Source: WTFY01 sp965220875
Lineage (GTDB): Bacteria > Pseudomonadota > Gammaproteobacteria > UBA4575
Direction: 5' to 3'
DNA: 64,000 nucleotides
Assembly (NCBI GenBank): GCA_965220875.1
Contig: OZ244849.1
Location: 868,001 to 932,000, forward strand
The position numbers were made by a program, and so were the translations under genes. Every line of letters begins with the position of its first letter. The stretch's first letter is position 1. Under the pieces are notes generated by a model. The model was not told where the DNA came from, searched no databases, and worked only from the letters and a program-made list of their open reading frames with translations. Shown piece by piece: positions 26,042-34,143 of the stretch.

Positions 26042-26473
26042 ATGTCATCCGATACCAGACAGAGAGTCTTGCGGCATATTGACCTTGTAGGCCAACTGCA
26101 ACCGGCCTTGCATCAGCCGCAGCATGCACCGCTTCCCACCGAGGTTGACAATGCCCATTTCAGGGCTTACATGCGTACGTCGCATGATGTGGGTGGCGAA
26201 CCTGATGTATCCATTCAGTGGCATGAAAAAGAAGAAGAGCAGTGGGAGCTGAATACATACGTGACCTGCGAATGCCTGGCATGGCGTGGCGTCTGGAACG
26301 CCGAGGAAAGACGCCGCCGGCAGAATGTTGATCTTGGACAGACACAGTACCTGGGTCTGCCATATTATGGGCGCTGGTTACTGTCAGCAGCCAGGATCAT
26401 GGTCGACAAGCAGCACATCACTCTCACAGAGCTAATCAACAAGATCGATGAGGTCAAAAAACGCTATGAGTAG
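26042..26473 (+). CDS. scnB: Thiocyanate hydrolase beta subunit ScnB
   Basis: The protein has 143 residues and corresponds to the N-terminal part of a nitrile hydratase beta subunit. In thiocyanate hydrolase that subunit is split into ScnB and ScnA. A NAHFRAYMRTS-like segment lies near residue 40 and a Trp-rich stretch (ECLAWRGVWNAEERRRRQN) follows. With ScnA and ScnC it converts thiocyanate to carbonyl sulfide and ammonia. An AAGGAGG ribosome site precedes the ATG. The order scnB-scnA-scnC is that known from Thiobacillus thioparus. It overlaps scnA by eight bases. Confidence 0.92.
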   Translation: MSSDTRQRVLRHIDLVGQLQPALHQPQHAPLPTEVDNAHFRAYMRTSHDVGGEPDVSIQWHEKEEEQWELNTYVTCECLAWRGVWNAEERRRRQNVDLGQTQYLGLPYYGRWLLSAARIMVDKQHITLTELINKIDEVKKRYE

Positions 26474-26819
26474 AGGTCATCATGCCGAAAAGGCTACGGG
26501 GAAAGGCGACCCCCAGTGTTTTACAGGTGAGGCTGGAGAACCAAAATTCAAGGTCGGTGACCGGGTTCGGATTCGTGATTTACCGGATGTTTTCTACACC
26601 AGGTGCCAAGTATATACCCGGGGGGCAGAAGGTGTAGTAACTGTTGTGACACACGAAAGTCCTGCTCCGGAAGACGAGGCTTGGGATAACGTTGATAATC
26701 CCGAGTGGTTTTACATCGTGCGTTTCAAGCAGAAGGACCTCTGGCCTGAGTATCCTGATGCCTATGCCAACGACACATTGCAGACGGAGTTTTCCGAGCG
26801 CTGGCTCGAGCCCGTATAA
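26466..26819 (+). CDS. scnA: Thiocyanate hydrolase alpha subunit ScnA
   Basis: The protein has 117 residues and matches the C-terminal SH3-like half of nitrile hydratase beta: KVGDRVRIRDLPDVFYTR (about 32-49), RGAEGVV, and the W-P-E-Y-x-D region ending in SERWLEPV. An early H-H-A-E-K-A-T-G-x-G-D-P-Q-C-F stretch is shared with the Thiobacillus ScnA as I remember it. The ATG at 26466, inside the scnB end, is chosen over the frame opening at 26448. The subunit structure distinguishes thiocyanate hydrolase from ordinary nitrile hydratase. Confidence 0.94.
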   Translation: MSRGHHAEKATGKGDPQCFTGEAGEPKFKVGDRVRIRDLPDVFYTRCQVYTRGAEGVVTVVTHESPAPEDEAWDNVDNPEWFYIVRFKQKDLWPEYPDAYANDTLQTEFSERWLEPV

Positions 26820-26884
26820 GACGACTAACGCGATTCAACGCATAATTAGAGAACAGAATACAGAGGATTAAAGAGGAAAAGATT

Positions 26885-27580
26885 ATGGCTGAAGATCATA
26901 ATAAAGCTGCACCTATGGTGGATGAGGTCAGCGAATTCGAAGTGCTGGAAATTGCCGTTCGTGAACTAGCGATCGAAAAGGGTCTTTTCAGTGCAGAAGA
27001 CCATCGACGCTTCGCAGAGTTTGCGCACAGCATAGGACCGTTGCCAGCTGCACGGCTGGTGGCCAAGGCTTGGCTGGACCCAGAGTTCAAGAAGCTTGCA
27101 CTTGAAGATGGTTTTACTGCGAGCAAGGAAGTGGGTATTGACTGGTTGAATCCAACAGGGTTTGGAACACCCAGTGATTACTGTGACCTGCGTGTCCTGG
27201 AAAATACACCTTCGGTGCATAACGTGGTGGTATGTACACTGTGTTCGTGCTACCCCCGGCCAATTTTGGGTCACTCTCCCGAGTGGTACCGCACGCCAAA
27301 CTACCGTCGCAGACTGGTCCGGTGGCCTAGGCAGGTACTGGCTGAATTTGGTTTGCAGATTTCTGCTGATGTTGAGATCAGGGTCGAAGACTCGAACCAG
27401 AAATGCAGGTTCATGGTAATGCCTATGCGGCCTGAAGGTACGGAAGACTGGACTGAGGATCAGCTTACGGAAATTGTGACTCGTGACTGCATGCTTGGGG
27501 TGGCCCTGCCGCATCCTGACCGTAAGGCGGATGACAAGCGACCGGTACACAAGGCAGCTAACCCGGTACACGGGCACTAG
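26885..27580 (+). CDS. scnC: Thiocyanate hydrolase gamma (catalytic, cobalt) subunit ScnC
   Basis: The protein has 231 residues and is the homologue of the nitrile hydratase alpha subunit. The metal claw is VCTLCSCYPRP with Cys117, Cys120 and Cys122; Thr after the first Cys marks the cobalt type. In the family the second and third Cys are oxidised to sulfinate and sulfenate around a low-spin Co(III). The C-terminal half carries the RVEDS motif. A GAGGA ribosome site stands before the ATG; the gap after scnA is 65 bases. An alternative call as nitrile hydratase alpha is unlikely given the split beta subunit and the gene order. Confidence 0.95.
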   Translation: MAEDHNKAAPMVDEVSEFEVLEIAVRELAIEKGLFSAEDHRRFAEFAHSIGPLPAARLVAKAWLDPEFKKLALEDGFTASKEVGIDWLNPTGFGTPSDYCDLRVLENTPSVHNVVVCTLCSCYPRPILGHSPEWYRTPNYRRRLVRWPRQVLAEFGLQISADVEIRVEDSNQKCRFMVMPMRPEGTEDWTEDQLTEIVTRDCMLGVALPHPDRKADDKRPVHKAANPVHGH

Positions 27581-27586
27581 GCGGAC

Positions 27587-27970
27587 ATGACGACCTTGGG
27601 GAAAAACAATCCTGAAGCCGAAGTCCCGAATTCTGAATTTTCGCCGATTTCGCTTCTGGAGAAGGTTCGAGAACAGGGCAGGGTGTGGGAAGATCTTGCC
27701 AAGCAGTATGGTGTAGATAACGCGGACCCACCCTGGAAGATCAATCTGGACTCGACATGTGAAGCACTTGCTGCTGAGCAGTGTACGCTGCCTGTGCTGG
27801 AACGGCGCAATGAAGAAGATGTGCTTTCAGAAACACTTTACAAGGATGTACCGTACCCGGAACGCCAGCTTCTGGCGCTTGCACATTCAATGATACAACG
27901 TGGACTGATCGATGAAGAGGAGCTTGCTGCACGTATGAAATTTGTCGACAAACGCCTGAATAGCGTTTGA
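27587..27970 (+). CDS. Thiocyanate hydrolase maturation protein, P15K type
   Basis: The protein has 127 residues. Its C-terminal half (ERQLLALAHSMIQRGLIDEE, about 94-113) has the helical pattern of nitrile hydratase accessory proteins and of the beta-subunit N-terminus. In Thiobacillus thioparus a protein of this kind (P15K) follows scnC and helps cobalt insertion and cysteine oxidation in the gamma subunit. Here it starts six bases after scnC. The identification rests on position, size and the helical motif. Confidence 0.85.
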   Translation: MTTLGKNNPEAEVPNSEFSPISLLEKVREQGRVWEDLAKQYGVDNADPPWKINLDSTCEALAAEQCTLPVLERRNEEDVLSETLYKDVPYPERQLLALAHSMIQRGLIDEEELAARMKFVDKRLNSV

Positions 27971-28028
27971 GACATCTCGACAATGTTGAATTGGCGAGCA
28001 GTGAGGCAAACACAAGTTAAGGAGTAAT

Positions 28029-28391
28029 ATGGCCAAGATATTTATGAAGTCTTCATGGGGAAGTGATGATCCGACCCGCGCTGCCATGGTATTTGGACAT
28101 GCCAATGCACTGGCGAGCAAAGGTCATGAAGTACGAATCTTTTTACTCGGAGAAGCGGTATGTTTGGCACGGCCTGTTGTACGTGAAAACATGATTCCGC
28201 TTGGATGGCCGTCTGTTGCCGAGCAATGGGATGAAGCGATTGGAAATGGAGTCCGGATCGAGTGTTGCGGAGCATGTTCGAGAGCCCGTGGAATCAGTGA
28301 AGAGGACATGGCGAAAGCTGGGGCGCAACCAGGCAATCCTGATACGTTTGTGGAAGACGTAGAGTGGTCGGACAAGATCATTGCAGAATGA
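28029..28391 (+). CDS. DsrE/F-like cysteine-containing protein in the thiocyanate operon
   Basis: The protein has 120 residues. It shows the DsrE-family fold pattern: F-M-K-S-S-W-G-S-D-D-P-T-R-A near the N-terminus, A-N-A-L-A-S-K-G-H-E-V-R-I-F-L-L-G-E-A-V (described here residue by residue) in the middle, and a cysteine cluster C79, C80, C83 where DsrE-type sulfur carriers hold their active Cys; Cys45 is additional. A strong AGGAG ribosome site precedes the ATG. A role in carrying or sensing sulfur released from thiocyanate or COS is inferred from the family and the operon; no function is proven. Confidence 0.82.
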   Translation: MAKIFMKSSWGSDDPTRAAMVFGHANALASKGHEVRIFLLGEAVCLARPVVRENMIPLGWPSVAEQWDEAIGNGVRIECCGACSRARGISEEDMAKAGAQPGNPDTFVEDVEWSDKIIAE

Positions 28392-28453
28392 CCCGTTGAA
28401 AATGGCATTGGGCCCTTTGGACAGTGCCAGGAAAACAGTATAGAGGTTAAAGA

Positions 28454-29278
28454 ATGGAACACCGCAGCGGCGTTCAAATCAGCATCAAGGACCTTACTCA
28501 TCGGTATACGGCAAAAAGCCCCGTTACCTTTGACAAGGTTAACGTCTCTGCAGACCCAGGCGAGGCACTGGTTATCATTGGACGGTCCGGATGCGGCAAA
28601 TCCACGCTTCTCCATATCCTTGCCGGTTTGCTGGATAAGACATCCGGCACTGTGCAGATTGACAGCAAAGATGTCACGGCCCCTTCATCCAGGTGGATCA
28701 TGATGTTTCAGGCACCGCATCTTTTTCCTTGGATGACGGTTGAGCAGAATGTTGGTACAGGCTTGCGGTTTGCCCGGTGGCCTGACAACAAGATCAAAAA
28801 TCGGGTAAACGAGGTGATTGGTCTAGTACATCTTGAAGAATTTGCCAGAAATAATACACAGGATCTTTCCGGCGGACAGCAACAGCGGGTAGCTCTTGCG
28901 CGCTCTTTGGTGATGGAGCCGGACATGCTGCTCCTGGATGAGCCTTTTTCTGCGCTGGATGCCTTTACACGTGCAACCTTGCAGAAGGATGTCAGGGCCA
29001 TCTCAAAGCAACTGGGTTTTAACCTGGTGATGGTTACCCACGACATTGATGAGGCAGTAATCATGGCCGATCGCGCACTGGTTATGGCTGGCTCACCCGG
29101 CAAAATTGTTCATGACTTCAAAGTAGACCTTGACGACCCGCGTGAAAGACAGGACCCTAGTGTTCAGGAAATGCGCGCAAGACTGATGCAGATATTCCAT
29201 GAAGCAGCCGGTGTGCCGGCTGCTTCTGATGAGGAGGACAGTGATGCCGCAACTGATGCCGAGTTGGTTGGCAACTGA
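28454..29278 (+). CDS. ABC transporter ATP-binding protein, NitT/TauT (SsuB-like) family
   Basis: The protein has 274 residues with Walker A GRSGCGKST (about 45-53), signature LSGGQQQRVALARSL (about 140-154), Walker B MLLLDEPFSALD and switch His in VTHDIDEAV. The family imports nitrate, cyanate, sulfonates, taurine or aliphatic substrates. An acidic C-terminal tail (SDEEDSDAATDAE) is unusual. It lies inside the scn operon and belongs with the binding protein and permease that follow, so thiocyanate or cyanate is the likely cargo. Confidence 0.92.
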   Translation: MEHRSGVQISIKDLTHRYTAKSPVTFDKVNVSADPGEALVIIGRSGCGKSTLLHILAGLLDKTSGTVQIDSKDVTAPSSRWIMMFQAPHLFPWMTVEQNVGTGLRFARWPDNKIKNRVNEVIGLVHLEEFARNNTQDLSGGQQQRVALARSLVMEPDMLLLDEPFSALDAFTRATLQKDVRAISKQLGFNLVMVTHDIDEAVIMADRALVMAGSPGKIVHDFKVDLDDPRERQDPSVQEMRARLMQIFHEAAGVPAASDEEDSDAATDAELVGN

Positions 29279-29341
29279 ATTGGCCTGAATGTGCACTTCA
29301 GGCTTTGTAATGATGAGAGTAATGATGAGAGGAATTCCGAC

Positions 29342-30637
29342 ATGAAGAAAATCTATGAAAAACATGGCGACGGGATCCAGAATGATGATCCCAGGCTTGC
29401 CATTGAATTTGACCCCCTGTTCAAGGGGGTACTCGGTACCGGTATCAACCGGCGCGAATTGCTTCAGGTAGGAGGCTTAGCTGCCTTGGGAGGGGGCGCA
29501 AGTGCCTTACCCATGCCTACCTTTGCAGCCAAGAAAAAATGGGATCCAGTAATCAAGATTGGCTATATCCCTATAACTGACGCAGCAGCTTTGCTGATTG
29601 CGCATGATCAGGGGTATTTCAAGGACGAAGGTATCGATTCTGTGAAGCCAACCCTCATTCGCGGGTGGTCTCCACTCGTTGAAGCATTTGCGGCACACCG
29701 GTTTAACCTTACACATATGTTGATTCCGATACCGGTCTGGATGCGCTATAACAACAAGTATCCTATCAAGGTTACGGCTTGGGACCACACCAATGGCTCT
29801 GCCGTGCTGGTTGGTAAGAAGAGTGGCATCAATGAACCCAAGGATTTTGGAGGCAAGCAGTTCGCCGTACCCTACTGGTATTCGATCCACAACATTGTGT
29901 CGCAGCGGATCATGAAGGCTGCTGGCATCAAGCCGGTGATCAAGCCACAGTCTGCCAAGCTGGCTCCGGATGAGTGCAACTTCCTTGTACTGGCGCCACC
30001 GTCCATGCCACCTGCCTTGGCTGCGGGTACGATAGATGGCTATTGCGTAGCCGAACCGTTTAATGCGCTGGGTGAACTCAAGGCAGGAGGAAAGGTCCTG
30101 CGCTTTACAGGTGATGCCTGGAAAGGGCACCCCTGCTGCGTAGTGGTCATGCATGAAGAAGATACAATGGACCCTGACCGTGCAGCCTGGGCACAGGGAG
30201 TCCATAATGCAGTGGTCAGAGCGCAGATTCTTCTTGCAGAGAACAGGGAATCGATGTCTGAAATTCTATCTCGTGATGGCAAGGGCTATTTGCCCGTCCC
30301 GAAAGAAGTCGTGAAACGGGCCATGATGTTCTATGATCCTGCCTACTACAAAAATCCGAATGCAATCAAGCATCCGGAATGGGATCAGAATCGGATCGAT
30401 TTTCAGGCATGGCCGTACAGGTCCGCTACCGAACTGGTAGTAAGTGACCTGAAAGAAACGGTAGTTACAGGGGATGCGAGATTCCTGGAAACGCTCACAC
30501 CTGAGCATGTATCGAACGACCTCGTCAATTACGACTTTGTGAAAACTGCTTTGGAGGCCAATCCGAAGTGGAGGAATGATGCAAGCGTTCCCAAGGAAGG
30601 TGACCCGTACATTCGTTCGGAGGTGTTCGTACTTTGA
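29342..30637 (+). CDS. ABC transporter substrate-binding protein, CmpA/NrtA-like, Tat-type signal
   Basis: The protein has 431 residues. A twin-arginine N-terminus (NRRELLQVGGLAALGG, about 36-51) with an AxA-like cleavage region near FAAK precedes an SsuA/THI5-like domain with IKIGYIPITDAAALLIAHD. The CmpA/NrtA/CynA group binds nitrate, bicarbonate or cyanate, so a linear anion such as thiocyanate fits. Folding before export through Tat may serve a cofactor or an anion site. The ATG at 29342 has an AGAGGAA ribosome site. The permease start overlaps its stop. Confidence 0.9.
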   Translation: MKKIYEKHGDGIQNDDPRLAIEFDPLFKGVLGTGINRRELLQVGGLAALGGGASALPMPTFAAKKKWDPVIKIGYIPITDAAALLIAHDQGYFKDEGIDSVKPTLIRGWSPLVEAFAAHRFNLTHMLIPIPVWMRYNNKYPIKVTAWDHTNGSAVLVGKKSGINEPKDFGGKQFAVPYWYSIHNIVSQRIMKAAGIKPVIKPQSAKLAPDECNFLVLAPPSMPPALAAGTIDGYCVAEPFNALGELKAGGKVLRFTGDAWKGHPCCVVVMHEEDTMDPDRAAWAQGVHNAVVRAQILLAENRESMSEILSRDGKGYLPVPKEVVKRAMMFYDPAYYKNPNAIKHPEWDQNRIDFQAWPYRSATELVVSDLKETVVTGDARFLETLTPEHVSNDLVNYDFVKTALEANPKWRNDASVPKEGDPYIRSEVFVL

Positions 30638-31482
30638 GTAACGGGAAGGTTGATGTAGCCAATACCGATGCAACTACTGCATCGTCACGGGCTGTCAAAA
30701 ATACAGCGGCTACTGCAAAGTCTGTAGGAAAAAGCCTGTTTAACTGGGCGGCTGGTCTTGCAATCCTGTTAGTGCTTTGGTGGTTTGGTGGTTATCTGAT
30801 TGAGATCAACCCTGCCACAACAAACTTCAAGGACTTCGGACCGATACCCACGTTCAAGGCAATCCCGTATCTGCTGGAGGCAGGTAAGATCCAGGCCGCT
30901 GTCTTTACCAGCGGTTATCGTCTGGGTGCAGGCTTGCTCATTGCTATTGTCTGCGGAATCCCCATAGGGATCCTGCTCGGACGCAGCCAGGTCTTCCGTG
31001 AGTTGAGCAATTCACCGTTTCAGTTGATCCGTATGATCAGTCCTCTCTCTTGGGAGCCTATCGCGGTAATTGTGTTTGCGACATGGAACGGGGCCATTAT
31101 TTTCCTGATAGCTGTTGCAGCAGTCTGGCCAGTAGTGTTTGCTACTGCAGCGGGATTGGCCAAGGTAGATCCTGCCTGGTTCAAGGTTGCTCGCAACCTT
31201 GGTGCCAAGCCCTGGCATATGGTAACGCAGATCATTCTGCCAGCCATCCTGTTCGATATTCTTACAGGAGTCAGGCTGGCTCTGGGTGTAGGCTGGATTG
31301 TGCTGGTACCTGCTGAATTTCTCGGGGTTACATCAGGCCTGGGCTACTCCATTGCTGATGCAAGGGAGACGCTTTCCTATGACCATCTCACTGCGATGGT
31401 GCTCACTATCGGGATTATGGGTTACATACTTGACAGTTCCTGTGCGATGCTGATCAAGCGTTACAGCTGGCATCACTCGTGA
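30634..31482 (+). CDS. ABC transporter permease, NitT/TauT family
   Basis: The protein has 282 residues: a Ser/Thr/Ala-rich N-terminal tail (1-35), then about six membrane helices with the EAA-type loop LAKVDPAWFKVARNLGA (about 175-191). It starts with a TTG that overlaps the preceding TGA (TTGA) and has GGAGGT about nine bases before, so TTG is well supported. It forms the channel for the importer encoded just upstream. Confidence 0.92.
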   Translation: MSNGKVDVANTDATTASSRAVKNTAATAKSVGKSLFNWAAGLAILLVLWWFGGYLIEINPATTNFKDFGPIPTFKAIPYLLEAGKIQAAVFTSGYRLGAGLLIAIVCGIPIGILLGRSQVFRELSNSPFQLIRMISPLSWEPIAVIVFATWNGAIIFLIAVAAVWPVVFATAAGLAKVDPAWFKVARNLGAKPWHMVTQIILPAILFDILTGVRLALGVGWIVLVPAEFLGVTSGLGYSIADARETLSYDHLTAMVLTIGIMGYILDSSCAMLIKRYSWHHS

Positions 31483-31523
31483 AGGACGATTTCAAATATA
31501 TAAATGAATAAGGAGATATAACC

Positions 31524-31715
31524 ATGCAATATCAGACAGCCACAAGCGTCAAACAGCATGATGTTACAATTTCAAAGGCTGCTCGGCCTTTGCAGGTCGC
31601 TGCCGCATTTCTGTTGGGAGCGGTCATCATGTATGGCGTCGGATTCATGAATTCAGCTGCGGTGCACAATGCGGCTCATGACGTTCGCCATTCACAGGCA
31701 TTCCCTTGCCACTAA
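31524..31715 (+). CDS. cbtB: Orphan CbtB-type cobalt transporter subunit in the thiocyanate operon
   Basis: The protein has 63 residues with one membrane helix (about 25-45) and the C-terminal motif HNAAHDVRHSQAFPCH, nearly the same as in the CbtB at 19689-19886. A strong AAGGAGA ribosome site precedes it and a terminator follows, so it is the last gene of the scn operon. No cbtA is adjacent. Cobalt uptake for the Co-dependent thiocyanate hydrolase is the obvious inference, perhaps with the CbtA encoded at 18979-19680. Confidence 0.9.
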   Translation: MQYQTATSVKQHDVTISKAARPLQVAAAFLLGAVIMYGVGFMNSAAVHNAAHDVRHSQAFPCH

Positions 31716-31763
31716 AAGGGACTGACAGGATTCCTTAGCGAGTCGTTTCTCTCTCCACCAGGC

Positions 31764-31800
31764 GGCGGATGATCATCCAGATCATCCGCCTGCAGTTTTT
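31764..31800 (+). terminator. Intrinsic terminator of the scn operon
   Basis: GGCGGATGATC (31764-31774) pairs perfectly with GATCATCCGCC (31780-31790) over a 5-base loop, followed by TGCAGTTTTT. It lies 50 bases after the orphan cbtB. Confidence 0.85.
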
Positions 31801-32320
31801 GTGGGTAGTTGCTGCCCCTCTCACATGATCCAGATTCACACCGGCGTGCAGTAATCTTTGAGCCGGAATTTACTTTCGTCGTTACCGTACGAATCGTCCA
31901 GTAGAACTTCTGATCAGGCTATCCAACCTGATCTCGGGAGCAACTGATAATGTGATTTCAGGGCAAAAAGATATTAGAGTAAATTGTTTATGCAGTGACT
32001 TCGAAGTTTGTCTAGATTGTGAGTGTTTGCATTCGAATAGCAATTTACAGGATGAATAGAAGCCAGTATTCGTAATAGAAACCAATCCTGAACGCCGAGC
32101 AGGGCATGCTAAAATTATCAGGTAACTTTGGGTGTCAGTTTCCTGTATCTGGTATACCGCACCAAGATCGTTTTTTCCTGCCTTTATGGGGTTGTCCGAG
32201 GCCAACTGCAATCGGGATGTCAGCAAGTCTGGATTCATCTTCCAGTGTTAGGAAATACAAGAATTTTTTCACGTCATACTGCTAGGCCTACATCAATTGA
32301 GAATAAGGTTTGGTCGAAAA
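31801..32320. other. Gene-free stretch between the scn operon and the porin gene
   Basis: About 520 bases between converging transcription units. Short open frames occur on both strands but none shows family features or a ribosome site. I see no repeats or RNA genes in it. Confidence 0.5.
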
Positions 32321-32349
32321 AAAAGAGGGGCATCCAATGCCCCTCTTTT
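32321..32349 (-). terminator. Intrinsic terminator of the porin gene (bidirectional)
   Basis: AAAAGAGGGGCAT (32321-32333) and ATGCCCCTCTTTT (32337-32349) make a perfect 13-base-pair stem with a 3-base loop, with A-runs and T-runs on both sides. It lies 34 bases after the porin stop codon. Confidence 0.9.
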
Positions 32350-32382
32350 TCTACAGAAAATGCCAGTCTGAAGTTTGTGAAA

Positions 32383-33984
32383 TTATTTCCAGCGGTACTG
32401 GAGCAATGTCCAAAACTTCTGGGTATCAGTGGAGAATCCGTCGTCACTCTCAAAGTCCGTATACTTGATTGCAAACAGGAGTTTTTTACCGATTGGTTTA
32501 CCCCACAGTACGCCCCATTCGTCTCCGTAGTCGGAAATTCGATTTCCACCACTCATGTATGAACTGTCTGTACTGTAGTCGTGATAGTTGAAGACGAACT
32601 TGTTTTTGCCGATTACATTACCAAATAGACCTAACACTGTTAAAGTAACACTGGTGTCTTCGATACCGCCAACTGGGGTTGCAGAGCCTCCAGGAGCAGC
32701 AACAAACTTGTCAGCCCAGCCGTTGAAGGCGTGCACTGTGGCCAATGGGGTTTGTATGGCGTTTCTGCCGTTACCCTCCAGTACCTCATGACCTACCCTG
32801 ATTTGGAAGGTAGGTTCGCCAATTGGCATAAAACCCAGATTATCAACCCTGGTGCCCCCAAACCTGATTCCCAATTCAATGTTGTAATAATCATTGTCAC
32901 TCAAATGATCCGCAGCATCATCGGAGGGATCCTGATTGGCCCACTCAAACTCAGTTTGCAAGTCAAAGGTGTCACTCAGTTCGTGTCTGCCTGTGAAACG
33001 TAAACCATAGGTATCCGAATCAAAGATTACAGGTCCCACAAAAGGAGGTGCCATCCCTGTACCTTCAACAAACGGGGTTCTTCTGTTGTTATCAAAATCC
33101 AGTAGGTAGCCGTAAGCTACAAGCTTGCCTCCAATGCCCGGCAGTTTATACGACACATTGATCAGGTGAGCATCATCCATGTTCCATTCGTTGAAAACTG
33201 AATCCTCACCAAACAACCGTTTGACCTTGTCGACATAAGTGTACGAGACTCCAAGGTTCTTGAAAGACTTGTCTACTCGTATGGCATCCATGGATACATT
33301 GTTATTTCGCCAGATCACATCCCCGACCCATCGGTGATTGTCATAAATGACGGTCTGGCGGCCAATTTTAAAAGAGAAGGTGCCGTCACACGGACCCGGT
33401 GCACTGGGACAGCCACCAGTTGGACTGCGCCAGCCTATATAGGCTTCGTTGATTTCTTCGAACTCATTATCCGGGATGATCGCATGGCCTTCTGTATAAC
33501 GATTAATTGCAGGAATGTTGGGAAGCATCGGGTGATAAACCGGTGGTTTGAGACCTGCTGGTACTGACGCTGGTCCACCTAGAGGAAAATTCGGTGGAAT
33601 GTTAAAGTCATCGTCAATATTGAATGCCCGGTCACTGCCCAATATCCTGCTGAATTCCACTTCCAGGCGACCATACAAGCCGTTCCATCGACCTGTGGTA
33701 TATCCAATCGCTGTGCGCCAGGCCATTGCATCGGCGTCATTAGTATGGCCGAGTGGATGCGAAGCAGGAAAATCATCCTCAACGTCCTCAAAACGCAGGC
33801 GTGTCCAGAAATCAAGCCTCCCGTTGGTGATCGCATCCGCGACTCCTGGGAATTGAGGCTGCATCTTGTGATGAGGGTTGTGGTGAGTGTTGGGGACATT
33901 AGGCAAGCCCACTGCTCCGGCACCTTGTGCAAGCATCAGCATTGCAAAGGCCACGAGGAATGGCAGAGGTTTAAAGTAGACCAT
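32383..33984 (-). CDS. Outer-membrane porin, alginate-export-like family
   Basis: The protein has 533 residues. A signal peptide (about 1-25, ending GAGA) precedes a region with an HHNPHH cluster, then a long series of alternating amphipathic strands ending in the aromatic-basic QYRWK, as in beta barrels. The fold pattern resembles the alginate-export/OprD-like large porins. Segment IGRQTVIYDNHRWVGDVIWR is typical of that family. The substrate is not visible from sequence; its upstream region shares a 44-base regulatory block with the scn operon, so passage of thiocyanate or cyanate is inferred. Confidence 0.82.
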   Translation of the reverse strand: MVYFKPLPFLVAFAMLMLAQGAGAVGLPNVPNTHHNPHHKMQPQFPGVADAITNGRLDFWTRLRFEDVEDDFPASHPLGHTNDADAMAWRTAIGYTTGRWNGLYGRLEVEFSRILGSDRAFNIDDDFNIPPNFPLGGPASVPAGLKPPVYHPMLPNIPAINRYTEGHAIIPDNEFEEINEAYIGWRSPTGGCPSAPGPCDGTFSFKIGRQTVIYDNHRWVGDVIWRNNNVSMDAIRVDKSFKNLGVSYTYVDKVKRLFGEDSVFNEWNMDDAHLINVSYKLPGIGGKLVAYGYLLDFDNNRRTPFVEGTGMAPPFVGPVIFDSDTYGLRFTGRHELSDTFDLQTEFEWANQDPSDDAADHLSDNDYYNIELGIRFGGTRVDNLGFMPIGEPTFQIRVGHEVLEGNGRNAIQTPLATVHAFNGWADKFVAAPGGSATPVGGIEDTSVTLTVLGLFGNVIGKNKFVFNYHDYSTDSSYMSGGNRISDYGDEWGVLWGKPIGKKLLFAIKYTDFESDDGFSTDTQKFWTLLQYRWK

Positions 33985-34143
33985 GGTTTTCTCCTCCCTT
34001 GCAGAGTTCTTCTGATCAGGGTGTCCTTTTCTCGCCTGACCGAGTACAGTATACCGTATTGAAGCCAGTGTTCTCAGAACTTGAACTTCCAGCTGTTAAC
34101 ATAAGCTTAATAGTCTATATATAGTAAATATAAAGCCATCCGT

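Noticed and set aside
26042..27580. Annotation of the three subunit genes as nitrile hydratase
   Set aside because: The beta subunit is split in two genes in the order of thiocyanate hydrolase, the small subunit matches ScnA in length and motifs, and no amidase gene is nearby.
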